From the NCBI RefSeq assembly GCF_032405125.1, contig NC_091071.1, positions 124,696,001 through 124,760,000 of the forward strand: a DNA stretch of 64,000 nucleotides, in the 5' to 3' direction. The first letter of the stretch is position 1. Every line of letters begins with the position of its first letter. The notes below the pieces were generated by a model. The model was not told the DNA's origin. It did no database searches and saw only the letters and a program-made list of their open reading frames with translations. This stretch comes from Capricornis sumatraensis. Lineage: Eukaryota > Chordata > Mammalia > Artiodactyla > Bovidae. This document shows, piece by piece, positions 57,101 through 64,000 of this stretch. The position numbers and the translations under genes were made by a program.

Positions 57101-58549
57101 GAACAGAAGAATAATTCCATGAATAATAGTAACAATGTGGGTACAGGTACATTTGGACCAATGGGTAAGATTTTTTTTTTTTTTTGGCATATTTGTAATC
57201 AGGTATAAGAATTAAGGGAATCTCTTATGCAAAAAAAATTGTCTTTAGGCAAAAATTAGTACTAAAAGGGAAAGTACTGTGAAAGAGGGAATTCTCAAAT
57301 AACTACTTTTTCTAGAAAAAAAACATACCCTCTTATTAAGCTAATTTATTGAGCACATTCTGTATTTAAACATTTGGACCAGTTACTGGGAACACAGTGA
57401 TTAAGAAATTAAGTTTTGATGATGTATTACGCTATTTTTTGTTGATTTTTACAGAATTTCTATAATCTAGTAAATAATAGTAGATGCAGAATAACTGGTT
57501 ATTTTTGTTTACTGAAAGCATTTTATCCTCAGATTAATAGCTCACCTTAGTTTTTCATATGCTAATAGCTGCCCTTTACCCCTCAAATACCCTCAAAGGT
57601 CAGTGGCTCTTATATCCTTGTTAAAGGTCTTTTGAAGCCTTTATTCTAAAGACTTAGGGAAAAATCTTTTGTGGTTGTAATTCATTAGGGTGGCTGAGGA
57701 CTTCTCTGGCTGCTTAGACTGTAGAGAATCCACCTGCAATGTAGGAGACCTGGGTTCAATCCCTGGGTTGGGAAGATTCCCTGGAGAAAGGGCATAGCAA
57801 TCTATTCCACTATTCCTGCCTAGAGAATCCCCATGGACAGAAGAGCCTGGTGGACTGAGGTCTGTAGGGCCGCAGAGTTGGACACAGCTGAGCACACAGC
57901 ACAGTGTGGCTGGAATTTACTTGACCTGTTGGCTACATGTTTTGGCACAGCTCTGATGATTTTTATGTTGTGGGACACTTTGCTGTTTTTTCCTTTAAAA
58001 AGTTAGAATTACAGTCTCTCTCTTAAAACACTACTAACCTTATTTGAATCAAATGCCAATACTTAAATACTATTTTTCTTTTACTCTTGCCCTCAATACA
58101 GGTAGTACATTATGCTTTTTTCCTCCTTTGTTATTATCTCATTCAGTTGCCCAAGTTGCTCTTTTCCCTCACTCCTTATTGATACAAGCATCAAGTTAAT
58201 ACATTTGAAGTAATTACACATTTGGAAAAACCTAGAACTCGCACTGATTTTTTCCAGTAGTTTACAAACAAAGGTGTTTGTTTTCCATAATATTCTTATA
58301 AGCATTAATAGCATGTGTTACAACTTCAAGTAGATGTAATTCTGTCTGAAAATGGTGATTTTTTTATATTCTTTTTTAGGAAATGGGGTTCAGACTGGCC
58401 CAGAAGCAAGGGGATGCCAATTTTCATATGCTGGTAGAAGCAATGGCCGGGGACCTATAAATCCACAGCTACCAGGAACAGCTAATAATCAAACAGTCAT
58501 GACCACAATAAGTAATGGCAGGGACCCTCGGAGAGCCTTTAAAAGATGA
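51048..58549 (+). CDS. NABP1: NABP1 (SSB2/OBFC2A), ssDNA-binding SOSS subunit, six coding exons
   Basis: Six exons (51048-51138, 51434-51572, 54414-54485, 56179-56254, 57092-57164, 58380-58549) join in frame to 621 nt, 206 residues plus stop; the human protein is 204. The OB fold spans about residues 9-112. The ssDNA-stacking aromatics of the paralogue NABP2 (W55, Y74, F78, Y85) align with W59, Y78, W82, Y89; cysteines 45, 85 and 103 are kept. Then come the [10 protein letters not shown] linker, an Asn/Gly-rich disordered tail and the basic end DPRRAFKR. The family partners INTS3 and INIP in SOSS, acting in the nucleus in double-strand-break repair and checkpoint signalling. The ATG has A at -3 and +4, and I see no other ATG in the preceding 680 bases. 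All introns are GT-AG. The gene looks intact. Confidence 0.97.
51434..51572 (+). CDS. NABP1: NABP1 coding exon 2
   Basis: Acceptor TCTTCACAG, donor GTAGGT at 51573. Codes [20 protein letters not shown] and [20 protein letters not shown], the OB-fold core with Trp59. The frame leaves two bases of Gly77 at the exon end. Almost identical in wording to the family consensus. Confidence 0.97.
53033..53254 (+). mobile_element. Bov-tA SINE in NABP1 intron 2
   Basis: GGGAATCCCAGGTGGCGCTA head, GGATTCAGTCCCTGGGTTG B-box-like segment, body, and tail GGACACAACTAAAGCAACTT ending with AGCACGCAT. Sense orientation relative to the gene. Confidence 0.9.
53447..53498 (+). mobile_element. 52-bp BovB tail insertion with perfect duplication
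   Basis: GCTGCAATTCATGGGGTCGC to GAGCGACTGGACTG is the very end of BovB. The 12-bp AAATGTTTTAGT occurs exactly on both sides (53435-53446 and 53499-53510), showing target-primed insertion of an extremely 5'-truncated copy. Confidence 0.93.
54414..54485 (+). CDS. NABP1: NABP1 coding exon 3
   Basis: Acceptor TTTCTTTCTAG, donor GTAAGT at 54486. Codes [20 protein letters not shown] and KIG, including the DNA-contacting Tyr78, Trp82 and Tyr89. It is 72 bases long, so skipping it would keep the frame but destroy the OB fold. Confidence 0.97.
54486..56178 (+). other. NABP1: NABP1 intron 3
   Basis: 1693 bases, GTAAGT...TTTCAG. No young transposon is recognised. A T run lies at about 55987-56006 and a cryptic acceptor at 55728. 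The minus-strand frame at 54815-55027 is probably fortuitous. Confidence 0.9.
56179..56254 (+). CDS. NABP1: NABP1 coding exon 4
   Basis: Acceptor TGTCTTTCAG, donor GTAATT at 56255 (a weaker donor). Codes [20 protein letters not shown] followed by QQNKG. Completes the OB fold and the conserved linker. Ends in phase 0. Confidence 0.97.
56410..57005 (+). mobile_element. Ruminant L1 3' end in NABP1 intron 4, split by SINE
   Basis: AACCTATTTGCAGGGAAGG, GGAGAGGGTGGGATGAATTG, AGTATTGACATATATAC on the left; TGGGAAGCTGCTGTATGAC, AACATTGTAAAGCAATTTCC on the right, with a (CA)n run at 56893-56908 and an A-rich end. This is a recent-type L1 3'UTR in sense orientation. Confidence 0.85.
56561..56767 (-). 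mobile_element. Bov-tA SINE inside the intronic L1
   Basis: A reverse copy: AAGTTGCTCAGTTGTGTCC first, reversed head ACCGTCTGAGCCACCAGGGA last. The L1 text reads continuously across when the SINE is removed, so it is the younger layer. Confidence 0.93.
57092..57164 (+). CDS. NABP1: NABP1 coding exon 5
   Basis: Acceptor TTTTTTTATAG, donor GTAAGA at 57165, followed at once by 15 T residues. Codes [20 protein letters not shown] and FGPM, a low-complexity Asn-rich tail that is likely disordered. An L1 3' end stops less than 90 bases before the acceptor. Confidence 0.95.
57696..57905 (+). mobile_element. Bov-tA SINE in NABP1 intron 5
   Basis: GGACTTCTCTGGCTGCTTAG head, GGGTTCAATCCCTGGGTTG, body with CACTATTCCTGCCTAGAG, and tail GGACACAGCTGAGCACACAG. 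Intron 5 (57165-58379) has no other named repeat. Confidence 0.9.
58380..58549 (+). CDS. NABP1: NABP1 coding exon 6 (terminal) with stop
   Basis: Acceptor TTCTTTTTTAG. Codes [20 protein letters not shown] and the C-terminal [20 protein letters not shown] before TGA (58547-58549). The conserved basic C-terminus confirms that the annotated stop is the true one. Confidence 0.97.
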
Positions 58550-59312
58550 CCTATGCCAAATACTCACATGTAGTTTTTAAACTACATGCCCTACTTGAAC
58601 ACTTATTGCACTTTTATTTATTGTTAACTGTGAAAACTGTCCTTTATCTGTTTCTTTTTATGTTTTTGGTTTGTTAACAAGAGTGGTTTGTTTTTTATAG
58701 AAGAACTATTAAGCTGCTCGAGTCTCCTATTGAAGAATGGGAACACTCTGAAGAATAGGGGCATTTATTTTTAGAGCAAAAAGATCTTTGGATATCCTCT
58801 AAAAAACCTGCACCCATTTCATGGGTGAGTTACTTATGCCATCAGCATTTTAGCCTCTATGAGTCTGTCTTCTATATAAATTTTGTAATATTTAAAATAA
58901 GGCTTAGTGGGAGATGTTCTTTTGTCTTAAATACAGATATTGCCAACTAAAGCAATAACCACCAAGAAAACAAAAATCTGGTCAATGTTAACAGCAATTT
59001 TTGAGTCTGACTCCAGGGAATGATTGACTTCTTGAGTGATTACCATTAAGATTTTCCAAGGACCGAATCATCCTAAACTCTTGTTTTGTTACCAAAAAGC
59101 ATATTCTTTATCAGAATTATGAAATAGAATGTGATCTGTATTATGACAAATTTATAGAAGGAATCTAAATTTATTTTAGGGTAGTCCTATTAATATTTAT
59201 CAGCTTTGTGCATTACACTGAATGGAAATTTAAACCTGAGGCCTTGAATGTTTATTTTTTGAAACTACCGTGTCAAATATTGAAGTTTAATTTGAGGGAG
59301 TTATGAAGTGAT

Positions 59313-59318
59313 AATAAA
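59313..59318 (+). promoter_or_regulatory. NABP1: Candidate poly(A) signal AATAAA (proximal)
   Basis: First canonical hexamer noticed after the stop, 760 bases downstream (GATAATAAACATTG). A second canonical one lies at 59704-59709 (TTGAATAAAATTTG), followed by T-rich and GTTAA-type sequence. Either could end a short transcript. Confidence 0.4.
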
Positions 59319-62300
59319 CATTGATCTAACTTTTACAAATTATGGTAGATAAACATTATAGTGAAGGCAACTCAAATTGAATTTATGTAGAAATATTCAA
59401 TCTTATAGGGTCCTGGGTACTTGCAGAAAATCAGCCTGGAGTGAAAATCCTAGGTACTTACTTATTTGAAGGGACTGTGTGTGTGTGTTGTCAAAATTTC
59501 TGAACACAATTCACAAAGCCTTATCAGCAGAAGTTAAGAAATGGCTCTCTCAAAGAAGCAAATACAGCTTTATTTAGAAATATAAAGGTTAAATTTACTC
59601 ATGTGATGTTAAATGGTGTCCAGTTCCACTTTTCACTGTAGTGTGGATAACTGGAAAATTTTTCCTTTGTCAGAATTAAACTCTTCTTCAAAATTATCTC
59701 TTGAATAAAATTTGCATTAATGTTAACAGACCTACCTTATTTTTGCTCTTTTCATGATTTACAGTGGAGAGCCAGTACTTTTTTTACTGTAACTGTAGTC
59801 ATGACTTCAGCCTGGGTGACTACTTAGCTCTGTATTTGTCACTTTGTCTTTTTTCTCTCACCTCAAATAGCAAAATAGTTTAAGTAGGCTTTGTTTTCTG
59901 AAAGTGCCATGGCATTTGAATATAAAAATCTGTGCCAGATATTTATTTGCTCTAATCCAGTTTCTAACAGTGTGCTGCATATCAGGCACTGTGTCAGTAG
60001 TGTTAAGGGGTAAAGCAAGTAATGAATAAGCTCAAGAAGTTTCTTTATGGTACTTACGTAACTGGGGATGATACGTTATAGAAATAAGTTTTCCCTTTAT
60101 TCACATATTGATTAGTATAGTTCATTTGGTTTTGTGACTAGTACCTTTTCAGGATGTTCACAAAATTACAGATGTTTGAAGTAAAAAAAAAAATTGCAAA
60201 TTAGTTTTTTTTTTTTAATCTTTAAGTAAAGGTAGAAGCCCTAAAACTGAGTTATTTGTGGGAGATTAGTATTAAAGGTGATTTTGAATGAAAGAATTTT
60301 AGAGTTTTTAAAAAAATAATCAGGTAATGGCTTGCTGAGATGCTAATCCTGGCCTGATTCTCTTCACCTGTGGTATTGGCAAGCTGTTCACTTAAAACCT
60401 CTGTAAACCTTAGGTTCCATAACTATAAAAATAAGTAAGTGATATTACCCCTTTAGAGTTATTTAAGATTTTTCCAAGTGAATGATTAGAATGATTTCTA
60501 GCTCCTAATAAGCAGTCAAATGTTTATTGTCTCATCATGTCTCAAGAATAGGAAAAAATGCAGGAGTTAGGTGTGGAGGTATTGTTACCCTTTAATGTGT
60601 TGAGATTAAGTAGAGAAAGACCTTACATTTTACTTTTGTGATTGATGTTTGCCTCAATAATTTAACCTTGTTGTTCTGTGGGTTTTTAAAAAAATCATTT
60701 ATTAACAAATTTCTTTTTTCTTAAGGGAAGCCTCCAAAACCAAAGCAAAGTGAGTTACAATTCATATTGAATATTTGCCTTCTCAGCCTGCTTGGACAGT
60801 ACTCATCAAGAAGTTAAGAGGAAGAAAGTTTCCCACCTTCCCCCTTCCTGGCGCTTTGAGCTAACAACTTCCTAAGTTTAAACACCTACTGAAAACAAAG
60901 GCCATTTGATATAGAAATACACACTACTGGGTTTGGGTCCCACTTTATATTTCTAAGTTAGTTCTGAAGTGGATTGAAGTGAATTGAAATCTCATTAGGC
61001 AGGTGGCCCCTTCTCTCTGGGCAGGTTCATTGAGGGGTTACTATAATACAGACTTGGAAACACGAAACCCATAAAGAAAGGTGGTGTTACATATTAGTGA
61101 AGCCTGCAGGATGCTTTCCCATGGACATTTATGCCAACTTATGTTTGCTTGGTTCCTATAGTTTTAGTAATTGCATTTTAAATTTGAGGACAGTTTAACT
61201 TGAGGCTCCCCTATCACTGAGAACTGAGTGTTTGTCACTTGTAGTTTTATCTTTTAACATTTTAAGAGAATGTTTAATTTGCTTGATTGAGTAATAATGC
61301 TGAGGGAATGATACTAAAATAGATGCAAGGTTAGTAAGATCAATGATGTATATGAACATGTAATCAGAAGGTGGTTAACCGGCCCTAGAAAGTTTTCTCA
61401 GAAGGTACAAATTTGAGGGTATTTTACAGCAGTCTTAAGACAGTAGCAGTTCTTAGTTTATATGGATCAGACATTCCAGTTTAGTTACTGACATGCCTGC
61501 CTTTTTCATATACCTTAATAATACATTATCATAATGTACCGTAATGACAGATTGCTCTAAGCAATTGTAGGCTGCTGTGACTCTTAATTAAACAGACTTT
61601 ATTCACAAAGGTTCTAGAAACAACAAACAAGAAAACCACGTGAAAAGCAGTTGTTAACATAAGACTTGCACACCAAAGTCTGTTTATTTCTCTAGACTTG
61701 TTTTTTGGGTAGCTTCTGCTATGATGCTGTTTTTTTTTTTTTTTTTTTAAATCTTTTCCTTCTGTCCGTTTTGTCCCCTATCCGATGGAAGTGAACATTT
61801 CTAGTAGAAGAGAGTCACATTTCTCTGGTACAGGATTAATGATGAGTAAAAGCAGATATACTTGGCCATAGTGACAATCTGAGTATTGAGGTTCCAGCCA
61901 ATTATTAAATAGATGTTGGGGTAAACAGTCCCACATTTCACAAAGTAGTCATAATGACTAACAGTTGAGATACGCTTTTGAGGAAATCTAATTGTGACCT
62001 TGGGAAAACAGCACTATCCTGAATGGTATGTTGTTAGGACTTGAGGGGGAGAAACTAGAAAAACTTTCCAGGTGTGTTCAAGTTTTTTCCAAGTCTCTTC
62101 AGGTTTACTTCATTAGGGATGCACCAGAATTTGTTCCAATGCTGTGATCACAGTACTCCAGGTTTCTGAGCTAAAAGTGTATAATGATGTTTCTTAAAGC
62201 ACTAATCATAGATGAGAGAATCAAGTCCAGACCATCTGACAAGCCATTCATGTAGTGTTTCCTCATTAAGAACATTAGGTCCAAAGATACTCCTAAGACC

Positions 62301-62518
62301 TGTTTACCATTGAGATAATCAGTATGATGAAAATGAGCATTTAAACAAGTTTGGACTAGTAGACATTCCATTTATCTTTTTCAAGGCCTTGGTAAGTAAT
62401 ACATGTCTTTAAAAATCAGATCTTTAACCAGAATTTGAGTACATTTTTGTTTCATGCCAACAAAATTTATACTTCTGGACATGGCGAATCCAGTTTCTTT
62501 GTCCACATATTGGTACTG

Positions 62519-62825
62519 AATAAAACTCTCAAAGAATGGTTTATAAACCTATAAGGTTTTCCCCAGGAACTTGTTAGGTGTATGGATTATTTCTGTGCTC
62601 CACCAGAAGAATGTGTAAGTGTAGGTTGGAGAGAGCTGCACTTAAAGTCCCTGAAGATTTTTGTCTCCTGTCCTTGATATTAACACAGAAATAACTTTAT
62701 CTTGAAATAAATGTACACATGCACATACCAGTTTATTTTTGTAAGGTTAGAATGTACAAGGTTCTAGATTATGAAAAATAGTACTTACACGTATACTCCT
62801 CCAGAAGTCATAATTGATGAATAAA
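62519..62825 (+). promoter_or_regulatory. NABP1: Cluster of three distal AATAAA hexamers
   Basis: Canonical hexamers at 62519-62524, 62706-62711 and 62820-62825 just before the first downstream SINE (62960). They are plausible distal ends of a long 3'UTR isoform. Usage is an inference. Confidence 0.4.
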
Positions 62826-62959
62826 GCAGTGCAATTCCAAGCAGGATAGAGTTTGAGTACTGCCTGTCAGCACACTTCAGTTTTGAACTAGGTTCAAATA
62901 GAATATCTTAGGTTGTCCATAGTGGAATTGCCTGGATTCCTCTGGACCTATATTAATCA

Positions 62960-63171
62960 CGGGATTCCCTGGTGGCTCAGAGGATAAAGCATCTACCTGC
63001 AATGTGGGAGACCCAAGTTTCATCCCTGGGTTGGGAAGATCCCCTGGAGAAGGAAATGGCAACCCACTCCAGTATTCTTGCCTGGAGAATCCCATGGACA
63101 GAGGAACCTGGCGGGCTACAGTCCACAGGGTCACAAAGAGTCGGACATGACTGAGTGACTTCACTTTCACT
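62960..63171 (+). mobile_element. Bov-tA SINE with 11-bp duplication
   Basis: GGGATTCCCTGGTGGCTCAG to GAGTGACTTCACTTTCACT. Flanks TATATTAATCA (62949-62959) and TATATTGATCA (63172-63182) differ at one base. Young-looking copy. Confidence 0.95.
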
Positions 63172-63582
63172 TATATTGATCAAAGTGAAAATATGCCTTT
63201 TCAAACCCTAGTTTTCTGTTAAAAAGAATTAAAATAGATTTTTAACATTGTTTATTTCAGCAAGCCTGTTTGCAGCAGCATCTGCCTTTCTGTCTCCCAA
63301 AGCATTCCTCAATTCCCTTTATTGTGTGGAGAGGCTGGCCAAATAGAAAAGTAGTGGAATTGGAGGCCTGATAAACATTGCTGAGAATACCTACAAACCT
63401 AACCTCATTGACCAATCTTGTTTTTCAGAGGGGCAGGTATCATAAGTATTTTACATAAATGAGTAATAAGGCATAGTTTGCCTGCCAGGTGAGGCTAGTC
63501 TTGATTCAAATAGTTATAACCCTAGTAGGAAGCTGAGTAAGACCTCTGACCTAAGACTAAGATAGAAAACCAATAAAAATGG
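63172..63582. other. Downstream flank, no gene seen
   Basis: About 400 bases with no recognised repeat or coding signature. Confidence 0.4.
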
Positions 63583-64000
63583 TCAGTTCAGTTCAGTGCC
63601 TAAGTCATGTCTGACTCTCTGACCCTGTGAATCGCAGCACCCCAGGCCTCCCTGTCCATCACCGACTCCCAGAGTTTACTCAAACTCCTGTCCATCAAGT
63701 CGGTTATGACATCCAGCCATCATACTCTGTCGTCCCCTTCTTCCCTCAATCCCTCCCAGCATCAGAGTCTCCAATGAGTCAACTCTGCATGAGGTGGCCA
63801 AAGTATGGAGTTTCAGCTTCAGCATCAGTCCTTCCAATGAACACCCAGGTCTGATCTTTAGAATGGACAGGTTGGATTTCCTTGCAGTCCAAGGGACTCT
63901 CAAGAGTCTTCTCCAACACCACAGTTCAAAAGCATCAATTCTTCAGCGCTCAGCTTTCTTCACAGTCCAACTCAGATCCATACATGACCGCTGGAAAAAC
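63583..64000 (-). mobile_element. BovB LINE, reverse, runs off the window
   Basis: Starts at the reversed 3' end (TCAGTTCAGTTCAGTGCC) and continues past the window edge inside ORF2 (CATACATGACCGCTGGAAAA). Numerous 1-4 base deletions relative to other copies (GACTCTCTGACCCTGTG; AAGTATGGAGTTTC) mark it as an older or decaying copy. Confidence 0.92.

Larger units (their letters stand above)
58550..62955 (+). other. NABP1: NABP1 3'UTR and downstream flank
   Basis: About 4.4 kb directly after the stop without a young SINE or LINE, unlike the rest of the window. A MIR-like patch lies at about 60340-60530 (CTTCACCTGTGGTATTGGC, AACTATAAAAATAAGTAAGTG). Long T runs occur at 60210-60217 and 61731-61749. 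The absence of insertions and several AATAAA hexamers suit a long 3'UTR, but the true end cannot be fixed from sequence. Confidence 0.6.

Overview
This window is mammalian nuclear DNA from a ruminant, most likely a bovid. The lineage call rests on the repeats: BovB (an RTE-class LINE), Bov-tA and Bov-A2 SINEs (tRNA-Glu head joined to a BovB-derived tail), and ruminant-type L1 3' ends. These lie on a background of older mammalian repeats: L1M, L2, MIR, MER5-type DNA transposons and MLT1/MaLR solo LTRs. There are no bacterial operons, CRISPR arrays or phage genes.

Only one protein-coding gene is well supported: NABP1 (OBFC2A, SSB2), on the + strand at about 50.3-63 kb. It has a CpG-island promoter (about 50.10-51.42 kb) with a perfect TGACGTCA element, an inverted CCAAT box and GC boxes. 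Six coding exons (51048-51138, 51434-51572, 54414-54485, 56179-56254, 57092-57164, 58380-58549) all have GT-AG introns and join in frame to give 206 residues. The product is a single-OB-fold ssDNA-binding protein of the SOSS complex. Downstream lies about 4.4 kb with no recognisable young repeat and several AATAAA hexamers, consistent with a long 3'UTR.

The upstream 50 kb is intergenic and dominated by retrotransposons. Landmarks are: a cluster of three reverse SINEs in a TA microsatellite (1.3-1.85 kb); a four-level nest of L1M, ruminant L1, BovB and Bov-A2 (7.4-10.0 kb); a near full-length but dead BovB with probable target-site duplications (16.5-20.5 kb); a repeat-poor block (22.3-24.4 kb); BovB fragments at 24.7, 30.0, 34.9, 37.5, 40.0 and 42.4 kb; an L2 remnant (41-42.4 kb); MaLR LTRs at 20.8, 33.0, 34.5 and 45.3 kb; and an L1M 3' end at 49.1-49.5 kb just before the promoter. 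Nearly every open frame above 60 codons outside NABP1 is a piece of a BovB reverse transcriptase or a translated SINE.

I found no undescribed gene system. The most useful leads are regulatory or about genome history: the CRE in the NABP1 promoter, a cryptic acceptor in intron 3, a 52-bp BovB insertion with a perfect 12-bp target-site duplication in intron 2, repeated units in the 5' part of the near full-length BovB, and the repeat-poor block. Repeat family names were assigned by eye from remembered consensus patterns; boundaries are good to about 10-30 bases except where a target-site duplication fixes them.
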